From contig NC_087063.1 in assembly GCF_963678635.1 (NCBI RefSeq), positions 5,358,817 to 5,422,816 on the forward strand: 64,000 nucleotides of DNA. The letters run 5' to 3'. Of the stretch, positions 38,001-45,088 are shown in pieces. The stretch comes from Symsagittifera roscoffensis (Eukaryota; Xenacoelomorpha; Acoela; Convolutidae). Within the stretch, counting starts at the first letter, position 1. Each line of letters begins with the position of its first letter. A model generated the notes under the pieces. It saw nothing but the letters and a program-made list of their open reading frames with translations, had not been told where the DNA came from and did no database searches. Both the position numbers and the translations under genes were made by a program.

Positions 38001-40756
38001 ACGCTAATATATTAAAGCTCTTGTGAGGTGGGGGGGGGGGGGGGGGGTTATAAGAAAAAGAGCCTTTGATTGTTCCGACAAAGTTTAAACATGTTTGAAT
38101 ACTTGTCTCTGGAATCCAGGAACATACCGACTCAAAATTGTGCGCCTATCCAATGTTTTGAAGCTAATGAGGAAGCTAACACAGAAGGATTACACGAGTG
38201 TCCAAACAATTTCGGTTAAACAGCGTCGTTTAAACAAACGGACTGATTTTCTTAAGATTTGGTTGTTCGGTTTTGTTTAAATAGGGTTTTCATTAGCGGA
38301 AAGTTTTTCAAATTATGTTGTTGGTCATTAAAAAGATAAGGCGCCCAAAAATTATCAAAAATTGCACAAAAAATAGATGTTTTAAAAGTTTTGCAGTTCG
38401 CGATGATTTTTTATCATCACTTACCGAGTTTTGGGATCCCATAAAATATTATATCTTCGAAGGTTTTTATGAAGTTTGTGAAGTGAACATAAAAAACGGA
38501 CAGCAGAAGTTTTTCAACTTATAATGGAGTTATTTTTTTTGTCTTAAGGCAAGTGTCGCAGCTGTCGCAAGATCGACAATGATGCTCGCACTAGACAGGA
38601 CTACAGTCACTACGTCTACATGCTCAGACAACTCCGACTCAACGAGGAGAAGGTCGCAGATGGCTCCAGAATTGCACTGCTTCTCCAGGTATCAAACTTA
38701 TCCAGCTTTTACAACATCAATTTTTTTCTTTCTTCAATTTTGATCTTTTTTCTGTAGTTTTACTTTTTTCTGCAATTTTACTTTTTTTTGCAATTTTACT
38801 CTTTTCTGCAATTTTACTCTTTTCTGCAATTTTACTTTTACTTTTTTTCTGAATTTTTACTCTTTTCTGCAATTTTACTCTTTTCTGCAATTTTACTCTT
38901 TTCTGCAATTTTACTTTTTTTCTGCAATTTTACTCTTTTCTGCAATTTTACTTTTTTTTCTGAAATTTTACTTTTTTCTGCAGTTTTACTCTTTTCTGCA
39001 TTTTTGCTCCAGCAAGTTTTGAAGAGTCTTTTCTGTTACACGGCCCAAAAAGTCTTCTGTTTGTCATTTTAAAAATTTCATCTTGACGCTAGAATCTGAT
39101 TGGTTGAAATTAAAAGCAGCGAAAAAAAAATCTCAGGCTTTTCTACGGAAACAGAAGATCAATTAACAGTTTGATAATTCGGGCTGTATAACAGAAAAAA
39201 CCCGTTTTGAACCACGAAGTGAAACAACCAGTGTCTGGTGGTGAGGAGGGGAGGGGGTTATTATTATTTGATGATACAAATTTCTAGACGTTGAAAAAAG
39301 AGTCATCCAATTTTCGGGACTGCGCGATCGATGAGAGCTATATTGCGGTTTTTTTCGCGACTGATTGTTGCGACTTTGATCAATCAATCAAAAGCCTCGT
39401 TATGTAATTTCGGTGCCACTGAAGATTTTGTGGTGAATGACAGAGAGACAGGTCTGATCCAGACAGTGAAGTTGATAGGATTTTTTGAGAGACAATAACT
39501 TAAACCTATCAGAAGCAAAGGCGCTCAATTAGACGAAAAAAAATTAGCCGAATTTCGAATCAATATTTAATCCTGCGAATAGTCTTACATTCGTTTGAGG
39601 GCAAGCAAGTAGTGAATCAGGTATTCGTTTACCGATTAATTCGCTCACTTCGTTACCTGCCATAATGCCTTTTTTAATAAGGTCCCTGTCTAGATCAGAC
39701 CTGTCTCCTTGTTGTTCACCATTTTCGGTCGCGGGAAAATTTTAAAAAAAATTTCTGACGTTGTAGGAGCAGGACCTGCAGTACCTGGTGGAGAACATCT
39801 GGGGAGGCCAGAGTGCCCTGAGCCAGTGGGATGACCTCTATGACCTGGTGTTAGTGCGGTGGAACAAGTACACCGAGTGGAGTCCATGGAACTGTATTCT
39901 ACTCACCAAAGAAGAGGCACAAGCACACGAACGCATCGAGAACCTCGAACAGGTAAGGACAATGGGGAATCTACTGAACAATCCCCCCCCCCCCCCTACT
40001 TGAGAATGTCCACCCTTATAAATAAATTCAGTAAATTAGCACTGAGCTTTCTATTGAGAATTCTAATTTTGCTGCCTTCTGATTGGTCGAACACTCGACA
40101 CTTCAATTTACTTAAGAATCTGCCCCCTTCCTTGATAGGGGTGGAGATTGTTAGGTAGATCCCAAAAGCCACTCGTATGATATCTACTAACAAATTGCCG
40201 CCACACTTTTTAAATGAAAGCAGTAAGCTAGCTTTAGAGCGTTGTATTTAAAATTCGAACTTTTCTGCAAGCTGATTCGACTAGCTTAATCTACGTAACA
40301 ATCGCTCCCCTTTACTAAAGAGACGGGGGGGGGGATTGTTGAGTAGATCTGGATAATGGGGTGGTACCTAGCTAAAGGAAAGTTATGGAATTCTTGTCGG
40401 AAACTTAGACAATCCAGGGCAATCTTAGAGAATTCAGAATTCTCTGCTGGGAACTTAAAGAGTCCAGGTCTATACTAAGAGATATGAAATCGAAGATTAA
40501 ATAATCTTAACTTTACCAACTATAGCAAACAAAAAAAGTTGTCTTTTTATAAGCTGTTGGTGTGTTTCAGGCCTATCGAGATGTGTTTTTGAACCGAATC
40601 AGACAGAAACACAGCCTGGCTCGCAACTACTTCTCTCGGCTAAGTGGGATGGCCGAGAAAGTTCGGCCGGTTGAACCGAAAAGAGACAAACGAGTCCTCG
40701 CGAGCGACCAGGCGGAACGAAGGAAAGAATTAACTGAACTATTCGTGGCGAGTTGA
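19388..40756 (+). CDS. IQUB: IQ motif and ubiquitin-like domain-containing protein (IQUB), 13 exons
   Basis: Axonemal protein. In mammals IQUB is a radial-spoke component of sperm flagella that binds calmodulin (known of the family). Exons joined: 19388-20093, 22067-22150, 22439-22720, 23789-23950, 24544-24728, 26477-26687, 27262-27437, 32870-33040, 37060-37236, 37730-37838, 38549-38688, 39767-39952, 40571-40756. The sum is 2775 nt = 924 residues plus stop. All introns are GT-AG and all phases agree. In order: acidic Glu/Pro/Ala-rich region (1 to about 240), ubiquitin-like fold (about 264-335), the conserved YLGGYRHK block, an IQ motif (about 475-490), a charged coiled-coil-like helix, then a C-terminal region with C733/C736 and C757/C760. 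Vertebrate IQUB is near 790 residues; the excess is in the N-terminus. ATG at 19388 has A at -3 and G at +4. Donors of exons 1 (GTCCAC), 7 (GTCAAC) and 8 (GTGCGC) are weak, so those ends are the least certain. Confidence 0.93.
20964..21189. repeat. C/G-tract inverted-repeat MITE, copy 1
   Basis: Begins TGGCTCTTTTCCAGTTCCCC and ends GGGAAACTGGAAAAGAGCCC, reverse complements over about 20 bp followed by C-rich and G-rich tracts. The interior shares TAACTTTTGATGTTATAAAC and GTGTGAACAAGTTATGAACA blocks with the neighbouring copies. It is non-coding. Confidence 0.8.
21414..21633. repeat. C/G-tract inverted-repeat MITE, copy 2
   Basis: Begins GGGCTCTTTTCCGGTTCCCC and ends GGGGGACTGGAAAAGAGCCC. The interior (AACATCACGCATTTAGCCGTAA) matches that at 18150. 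A third, decayed copy follows at about 21703-21925 with the same order of blocks. Confidence 0.8.
21703..21925. repeat. C/G-tract inverted-repeat MITE, decayed copy 3
   Basis: The left end (TTTTCGGTTTTTTCCCAGC) is degenerate. The right end is GTGGGGGGTGGGGAGTGGAA. The interior ACGTTTTCATAATGCAGGG..TGTGAACAGATTTGTG is aligned with copy 2. Confidence 0.55.
22067..22150 (+). CDS. IQUB: IQUB exon 2
   Basis: 84 nt between TTCTGTTCAG and the strong donor TCAG|GTGAGG. It encodes a Ser/Thr/Pro linker ([10 protein letters not shown]...LSKANVS) ahead of the ubiquitin-like domain. Phase 1 at both ends. Confidence 0.85.
22439..22720 (+). CDS. IQUB: IQUB exon 3: ubiquitin-like domain
   Basis: 282 nt. 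It encodes a beta-grasp ubiquitin-like fold: [16 protein letters not shown] (first hairpin), a helix [15 protein letters not shown], then [20 protein letters not shown] and the TIELNL strand. The pattern LxLxxxGxxLDDxxTLxxxG is typical of ubiquitin-like domains. There is no C-terminal Gly-Gly, so it is not a conjugated modifier. Acceptor TTTTTTTAG; donor AATG|GTTAGT. Confidence 0.93.
22846..23056. repeat. C/G-tract inverted-repeat MITE, subfamily 2
   Basis: Starts AGGCTCTTTTTCCTTCTCCC and ends in a pure G run followed by AGAGCAAAAGAGCC. The interior (TTGTCCGATTGTCATAAAAA, AACATATTTGGTATTCATAA, AACAACTCTTTACACC) matches the copy at 37900-38068 in intron 10. Confidence 0.75.
23201..23637. repeat. 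MITE with triplicated CCAAATGGCATAA inverted ends
   Basis: The left end carries CCAAATGGCATAA three times within 60 bp (23202-23261). The right end (about 23578-23637) carries the reverse complement TTATGCCATTTGG three times with the same spacing, giving about 60-bp inverted repeats. The interior has two overlapping short frames without homology. No target duplication identified. Confidence 0.8.
23789..23950 (+). CDS. IQUB: IQUB exon 4: conserved YLGGYRHK block
   Basis: 162 nt. It encodes [20 protein letters not shown] followed by [20 protein letters not shown], a block highly conserved in IQUB orthologues. Acceptor GTGTTTTAG; donor GACG|GTAAGT. Confidence 0.93.
24544..24728 (+). CDS. IQUB: IQUB exon 5
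   Basis: 185 nt. It encodes [20 protein letters not shown] and continues to [11 protein letters not shown], leading directly into the IQ motif of exon 6. Acceptor TACTCAG; donor GCG|GTGAGA; phase 1 in, phase 0 out. Confidence 0.92.
24729..26476 (+). other. IQUB intron 5 with ATCGATTATAAT palindrome field
   Basis: Between about 24780 and 25700 the palindromic word AATCGATT, usually extended to ATAATCGATTATAAT, recurs about ten times at irregular spacing and with variants. This is not a regular tandem array. The remainder is ordinary AT-rich intron. Confidence 0.7.
26477..26687 (+). CDS. IQUB: IQUB exon 6: IQ motif and charged helix
   Basis: 211 nt. It begins [15 protein letters not shown], matching the calmodulin-binding IQ pattern IQxxxRxxxxR. 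A Glu/Lys/Arg-rich segment with coiled-coil character follows, then [17 protein letters not shown]. Acceptor CTTTTTTCTGCAG; donor AGA|GTGAGT. Confidence 0.94.
26688..27261 (+). other. IQUB intron 6 with truncated hAT-like repeat
   Basis: A C13 tract lies near 26716. At about 27009-27125 a truncated relative of the hAT-like element at 44435 is present (GGGGCAGCGGGTCTAGA...TTTCCGAGCTCTCTGAAAACAC). No gene. Confidence 0.55.
27262..27437 (+). CDS. IQUB: IQUB exon 7
   Basis: 176 nt. It encodes [20 protein letters not shown] and a helical segment ending MTFLEK. The donor AAAAG|GTCAAC is weak but gives the right phase and ends at the conserved FLEK. Acceptor CATAATTTCAG. Confidence 0.88.
28243..28744 (+). 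repeat. HP-family repeat, 3'-truncated copy
   Basis: Starts AAGACCGCTCGTTTCAGGGC. It keeps the ACGCCATATAAGTTAC and GCGCGTTAATTGTCCC blocks and ends after AATATTCCGTGGCAC, without the terminal hairpin and AGTCGGAACA. Confidence 0.75.
29963..30010 (+). repeat. HP-family 5' fragment
   Basis: AAGAGTGCTCTTATCAGGGC followed by AAAACCCTAAAAGCTCTGACTG matches the first 48 bases of the family; the body is not recognisable immediately downstream. Confidence 0.55.
31110..31745. repeat. Cluster of CAGATCTGAAA-type palindromes
   Basis: The word AGATCTGAAA and relatives (CAGACCTGAAAT, AGATCTGAGAAA, CAGACATGAAATTTGG) recurs about ten times in 640 bp in both senses, many centred on AGATCT. Internal structure of an unrecognised element is the simplest reading. 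Confidence 0.5.
32870..33040 (+). CDS. IQUB: IQUB exon 8
   Basis: 171 nt. It encodes [20 protein letters not shown] and [19 protein letters not shown], the latter strongly conserved in IQUB. Acceptor TTTTTTTGTTCAG; donor AAG|GTGCGC. Phase 0 in and out. Confidence 0.93.
33041..37059 (+). other. IQUB intron 8 (4.0 kb)
   Basis: Hosts the minus-strand FLYWCH-MULE transposase relic (about 33890-35194) and, at 35627-35660, one end of the ATAAACCAGCCGAAGT inverted-repeat family. A short tandem imperfect duplication of exon-flanking sequence (TTTTAGTTTTTTAATGCAGTATTTTTTCATCA) lies at about 33050-33250. The rest is unremarkable. Confidence 0.6.
33890..35194 (-). pseudogene. FLYWCH-MULE transposase relic
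   Basis: Read on the minus strand from 35194 downward. First comes a FLYWCH-type zinc finger segment at about 35140-34960 ([20 protein letters not shown]; the later zinc Cys appears lost). Next is the usual helical linker (about 34925-34700), then MULE transposase core blocks: [32 protein letters not shown] and [13 protein letters not shown] at about 34560-34370. Near 34060-33950 there is a [16 protein letters not shown] block equivalent to the family's RTNNAVEGWH region. The frame is broken by several shifts and stops and the catalytic acidic residues cannot all be found, so this copy is dead. FLYWCH-MULE proteins are typical of animal Mutator-like elements. It lies antisense in an IQUB intron. 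Confidence 0.75.
37060..37236 (+). CDS. IQUB: IQUB exon 9
   Basis: 177 nt. It encodes [20 protein letters not shown] and an Arg-rich helix ending EAARLIK, well conserved in IQUB. The acceptor GATTCCAG at 37059 was chosen over GCAG at 37024 because the latter would read a stop immediately in phase 0. Donor AAAG|GTAATT. Confidence 0.93.
37730..37838 (+). CDS. IQUB: IQUB exon 10: first CxxC
   Basis: 109 nt. It encodes [21 protein letters not shown]733 and C736 form the first half of a probable zinc-binding pair completed in exon 11. Acceptor TGTTTCTGCAG; donor CCAG|GTAAGT. Confidence 0.92.
37839..38548 (+). other. IQUB intron 10 with C/G-tract MITE subfamily 2
   Basis: The 37900-38068 part matches the intron-3 element (TTGTCCGATTGTTATGAAAA, AACATATTTGGTCTTCATAC, CTCTTGTGAGGTGGGG), ending in a G run of about 18 (38030-38047) and AAAAAGAGCC. 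The frame at 38095-38280 has no recognised similarity. Confidence 0.65.
38549..38688 (+). CDS. IQUB: IQUB exon 11: second CxxC
   Basis: 140 nt. It encodes [20 protein letters not shown] and [18 protein letters not shown]757 and C760 pair with C733/C736. Acceptor TTGTCTTAAG; donor CCAG|GTATCA. Confidence 0.92.
38742..39010. repeat. 18-bp tandem repeat, acceptor-like (TTTACTCTTTTCTGCAA)n
   Basis: About 14 imperfect units of 17-18 bp in IQUB intron 11, 55 bp after the exon 11 donor. Each unit reads as a pyrimidine stretch followed by TGCAA or, in two or three units, TGTAG/TGCAG, so the array mimics 3' splice-acceptor sequence many times over. Frames across it on both strands are artefacts of the repeat. 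Confidence 0.85.
39011..39766 (+). other. Remainder of IQUB intron 11
   Basis: AT-rich intron with no supported element. It ends in the acceptor CTGACGTTGTAG. Confidence 0.6.
39767..39952 (+). CDS. IQUB: IQUB exon 12
   Basis: 186 nt. It encodes [40 protein letters not shown] and [15 protein letters not shown], the best conserved part of the protein. Donor ACAG|GTAAGG. Phase 0 in and out. Confidence 0.95.
39985..40162. repeat. TCTACTTAACAATC-family MITE, copy 1 (intron 12)
   Basis: Left end CCCCCTACTTGAGAATGTCC, right end GGGGTGGAGATTGTTAGGTA: imperfect inverted repeats of about 22 bp. The interior GAGCTTTCTATTGAGAATTC and GCCTTCTGATTGGTCGAA recurs at 44940-45015 and, reversed, at 46750-46800. 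Confidence 0.7.
40180..40351. repeat. TCTACTTAACAATC-family MITE, copy 2 (intron 12)
   Basis: Left end GATATCTACTAACAAATTGC; right end GGGGGATTGTTGAGTAGATC. The interior is a diverged version of copy 1 (AAATTCGAACTTTTCTGCAA, GCTGATTCGACTAG). Confidence 0.65.
40571..40756 (+). CDS. IQUB: IQUB exon 13: C-terminus and stop
   Basis: 186 nt including TGA at 40754-40756. It encodes [20 protein letters not shown] (conserved) and a basic, charged tail. Acceptor GGTGTGTTTCAG. Confidence 0.94.
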   Translation, partial: AYRDVFLNRIRQKHSLARNYFSRLSGMAEKVRPVEPKRDKRVLASDQAERRKELTELFVAS

Positions 40757-40956
40757 AGATTTGAAGAAAAAACAGTTTATTGAAATTTATATAAAAATGC
40801 ATCAGTTTTTAAATATAAATTCAGAGAAAATAATCTATCTGTTCTCAAGTTTTGACTCTAAATATCAGAAAGTATTCTGTCCTCTGTTGGCAAGCTCGCA
40901 AAACGTTCGCGCGACAGCGGCAACCACTATTCTGCCGCATAACTTCATATTGTTTG

Positions 40957-40962
40957 AATAAA
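40957..40962 (+). promoter_or_regulatory. IQUB: Polyadenylation signal AATAAA, IQUB
   Basis: The first canonical AATAAA after the stop, 200 bp downstream of the IQUB TGA. Reasonable position, but not tested against transcripts. Confidence 0.55.
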
Positions 40963-41287
40963 AATGAGCTACTCCTTCCAGTCGTTGACTCAAGTTTTAG
41001 CCACATTTTTCAGGGCGACAGATTTTTCAGTTTGAATCCTATGGAAAATTGCAGAATTCAAATTCTCGAGTGCGCCGAAAACCAAAACAGGCTTAGAAAA
41101 CTATAACAAAAAATTTTCTTGCCTCGCTTAAATAGACTAAATAGACATCAATAGACGAAGTTGAAACTCAGGCCTACCTGGATGCGTCTCAGAGGCGATT
41201 CATCCGGAAACAACCTGGCTTGCAGCTGCTTCCCTTGACTAAGTTGGATGATTGCGAAAATTAGGCCAGTTAAAACGAAAAGAGACA

Positions 41288-41826
41288 AAAGTGCTCACAT
41301 CAGGACGAAGCCTTGAATGTTCCGACTGCCTTTTGAGGTCTATTGAATGTTCCGACTGCCTTTTGAGGTCTATGAAGCAAAATATAACATGAAAATGTTC
41401 AATGTTATACAAAAAATTGAATAAAAAAAAATAAAATTTGAGATTTTTTCTGAAACTCATCCCCCCACATGTCATTTAAAGTACAAAGTGACAGATTTGC
41501 TCCTAGTAACAAATCAATTATGGCAAATGAGTTTCTTTCATTCAATTTGGAACGATATTTAAAACGGATTAAATCTCCCCGTACGCGTTAATAGCGCGTT
41601 AATTGTCCCACATTGGCCAAAATGGCAATATTTGAACCCCCATAACCTCACGAAAAATAATCACAAGTGAAATATTTCAAATTTAAGCTCAGGACAGCAA
41701 TACTTTTTGAATTATATGAAAAAATTCTGTCAAAAACGGCTAGTTAAAAAGTCGAAATTTGCCTGAAGAAAAAAAACCCACCCCGAGCACAAATATTCCG
41801 TTATTTTCGTAACAAAGTCGGGACAA
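41288..41826 (+). repeat. HP-family repeat, full-length copy facing another
   Basis: Starts AAAGTGCTCACATCAGGACG and ends CGTAACAAAGTCGGGACAAC. A 31-bp segment around TTGAATGTTCCGACTGCC is tandemly duplicated at 41312-41372. Only 47 bp separate it from the inverted copy at 41874. Confidence 0.8.
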
Positions 41827-41873
41827 CAAAAAAATATTCCCGAGGAAACAAATAGAGCAAAGGAAAGAGCTAA

Positions 41874-42227
41874 TTGTTCCGACTTTCGATACAAAAAAAA
41901 ACGGAATATTTGTGCTCGGGGTGGGATTTTTTATTCTACAGACAAATTTCGACTTTTTAATTAGCCGTTTGTGACAGAATTTTCTTATATCATTCAAAAG
42001 TATTGCTGTCCTAAGCTTAAATTTGAAAAGAAATTTCACCTATGATTATTTTTTTCTTTTGTAGTTTTTATGGCGTGAGGGGGGATGATTTTATCAAAAA
42101 ATTTCAAATTTTAGATTTTTTTTTTCATTCTATTCTATTACATTTAATTTTTTCATGTTGTTACTGCTCCATAAACCTTAAAAGGCAGTAGGAACATTCA
42201 AGGCTTCGCCCTGATACGAGCAGTCTT
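41874..42227 (-). repeat. HP-family repeat, inverted, internally deleted copy
   Basis: Reads as the reverse complement of the family: TTGTTCCGACTTTCGATAC at its left and GCCCTGATACGAGCAGTCTT at its right. It is about 180 bp shorter than full length, lacking the internal GC hairpin region. Confidence 0.85.
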
Positions 42228-43954
42228 CTTTAACATTTCGTGGCAAGCGCAAACTTTTTAAGGATATTCAAATAAATGGAACAATTTTTAAAATGAAATC
42301 ATTGAAAAATTGACTTCAATCTGATTAGATAACAGTCGTAGCCAGTACATCTTAAACAAAAACTCATTAGAAAATTGGTAATTTTTGTAGTGGTAAATTT
42401 TTGCATCATTATAGACAAGAACGAAAAAGTTGTTTTGAAGCATATTATTTCTTTTATGAATAAATATTACATAGTTTTTCGACCGACTTTTTGAAATTGG
42501 CAATAAATTAGAATGGCTTCTCGACGGCGGATCTTCAACACGTGGGGATAACCTTCAAAACTTTAAGCAGATGATCCAATTCTCCAATTATAAAAAAAAT
42601 GAATCATTTAGTGGCAAGGGTAGACGAATGCTGTGCAACAAGCACGGAATGTTCGGTCGGACGGACCAGTAGCCAATTCTAAGGACCTCTAACCCGCTTG
42701 ATTCGAAACAATGCAGTCATTTTCACAAGTGGACCCAAGACGTGGTCCCCTTCATCCAGTGCACTTCTTCTGAGACGCCAATTCTTCGCAATTCAAAGCT
42801 CTTACGGCCATTGAAGACATTAGCCACTAAAGAGATTATTATCTTTCATCTCTGCAGAGTCCAGCCTTTACAAACAGAAGCGTCTACAATTTCAACTCAC
42901 TTGAGTTTGACAGTGACATCAGCTTGTTTTTTTTCCCGCTTCAAACTCGTTTTTTTTTCATAATTGTCACAAAACAAGAGAAAGCAGAGACAGGGTCCTT
43001 TGGACATGTATCCAGAGTAACAACACCTCTGTTGCTCGTGTTTTTGATTTGGTGACATTCTGGAGATAACGAAAGCTGGCGGTTCCACCAAAAAACAACT
43101 TGTCAACAATTTTTTCAAGAAACTTTGTTGAGTGCTTGTCAAACTACCTGGAATCTCATTCGAAGAGCTGCCCTTACAAGAAACCTTTTGACAAATTTCA
43201 GAGTTTCTTGTAGTCAATGAAGCACCAAGAAAAGCACACCGATCTTCGGGTTGACCGAGCGATTGCCAAAAATTGAAAAAACCGGCATTTTTCGGCGCCG
43301 ATCATCAGTTGAATCATCGTATCTACACAAGTTTGATTTACCTTTCGAGGCCAACGAGATGATCTCACGGTGTCAATTAAAGAGAAACATTAAAGTTTGT
43401 TTCGAAAAAAAACAATCCTAAGTTTAGTTTGATTTAATAATTTTGCGTAGAGTGCACTGAAGTATATGCAAAACTGCAGTTAAAAAACATAACTAAACAT
43501 TTTTTAACCAATTAAACATAAATGTTGCTTACGCAAATTTTTGTAGGTTGTACCCTTCATAAAATTTGATTGGCTATAAAAAAGCCTTTTGCAAACATAA
43601 CTGGTTTAACAATTGACTGAAAAGTCTCAACATAATTTTCTGATCGAGTAAAAACACCAAAAATGAACAAATTTTTGTTGAAGATTTTGGTGTCTGAGTT
43701 TTTACAAAAAAAACGTTATAGATCTTGCAGAAGTCCTTTTCTGATAAATTTCGTCCATGGTCAACCCACCCAATTCAAGAAAATTTAAAAAGCGTTTATA
43801 TTTTAAATGAGTGATTTAAAAAGCGTTTGAAGCATTTTAGTTCTTTTTATCGATTATGTCATCAGCAAGCACTGTACTAGGTCATCTATTATGTTTGGAC
43901 GCTCATTTAAAAAGTACGCAATTTGCGAGAAAAAAGTCATTATCTCAAAAGGAG
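42228..43954. other. No gene seen
   Basis: AT-rich DNA. Part of 42600-43330 is slightly richer in G+C, but no frame longer than about 105 codons and no family match is apparent. Confidence 0.5.
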
Positions 43955-44165
43955 ACAAAACAGCCACCTTCAAACAATTGAATTTCAATTTAAAAACTGT
44001 AAGCGCGAGCTCAAAGAAGCCATTTATTCAAAAAAGGACAATTCAGCCACCTTCAAACAATTGAATCTCAAATTAAAAACTATAAGCGCGAGCTCAAAGA
44101 AGCCCATTAATTCAAAAAGGAGTCAATTAGCCAGTTTTTAAACAATCGCACCTCCATTTATTAAA
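43955..44165. repeat. 83-bp tandem repeat, about 2.5 units
   Basis: The block beginning CAGCCACCTTCAAACAATTG recurs at 43961 and 44044 with a degraded third start near 44125. Each unit includes AAGCGCGAGCTCAAAGAAGC. Non-coding. Confidence 0.8.
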
Positions 44166-44434
44166 AACAACTAAAAATGACCTCTTGGGAAACACAACAA
44201 ATAGCCCGATTTCAAAAAAGATTTTTAGTAACAGTTCAATATCAGAAACAGATGCTGCCTAGATGGTTTCTCTCATGAATAAATGTTTCCGGTATAACTT
44301 CTATCCAAAAAAATCCCTTTTTGAAAAGTAATGCCAGTAATTTTGCAAAAAATTGTAATTAGGGAGACTAAAAACAGGGCTATCCTAAAACAATACTGGT
44401 TTTTTAATGCTTTTTCGAAACAAGTTGTCTGAAA

Positions 44435-44848
44435 CAGGGGCGGATCTAGATTTTTCTCGAGGGCGGGGCGGATTTTCAAAAAATTTTGGAAAATTTTGTC
44501 GTCCTTTTTTTTAGGTCGACCAAATTGACTTTTCGAGCTCTCCCAAAGCACTGTTTTATTCCTATTTTGGCCAAAATTTGTGCGCCGCAGGCAAAATTTT
44601 GAAAAAATAATCCAAAAAAGGCGTTTTTAGACACTTTTTGGAAAATTTTGACCGAAAAATTGCGTTTTTTCGGCGCGCGCTCCCCCCTCAAAATTAGTAT
44701 ATATTGGTGCCAAAGGCGCCTTTAGAAAAATTTTAAGGTTGGTCGGGCAAAACTGGATTTCTTAAAAGTACCAAAGGAGGCACCCTTTGGGCAGGCAGGG
44801 GGTCGAATCCCTGAGGGGAAGGGGCCTCCCCCCCTAAATCCGCCCCTG
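44435..44848. mobile_element. hAT-like non-autonomous DNA transposon
   Basis: 414 bp. The left end CAGGGGCGGATCTAGATTT and right end AAATCCGCCCCTG form 11-12-bp inverted repeats of the widespread CAGGGGCGGAT type. The flanks are GTCTGAAA (44427-44434) and GTCTGAGT (44849-44856), an 8-bp target duplication with two changes, the length expected for hAT elements. The interior is GC-richer, contains GGTGCCAAAGGCGCCTTTAG and encodes no transposase. Confidence 0.8.
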
Positions 44849-44913
44849 GTCTGAGTTACGCGGATCTACGAGGTTGTCTAAAATATCGCCACCTCCCGCC
44901 CTACCCATGAGAT

Positions 44914-45088
44914 CTATACTAAAGAATCTTCACCTCTATAAATTAATACAGTAAACTATCAGAAGAGCTTTCTATTGAGAATTCTTATTTTGCTGCATTC
45001 TGATTGGTCGAAAGAGCAACCAGTTTAACCATCTTAACAATCTCCTCCTTTTACAAGGGGGAGGGGGTTTGTTAAGTAGATCCCAGAA
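44914..45088. repeat. TCTACTTAACAATC-family MITE, copy 3
   Basis: Left end GAGATCTATACTAAAGAATC; right end GGGGGTTTGTTAAGTAGATC. The interior GAGCTTTCTATTGAGAATTC and GCATTCTGATTGGTCGAA matches copy 1 almost exactly. Confidence 0.75.

Noticed and set aside
38717-39072. Lys/Gln-rich and Phe/Leu-rich frames on both strands
   Set aside because: Both are readings of the 18-bp tandem repeat in IQUB intron 11.
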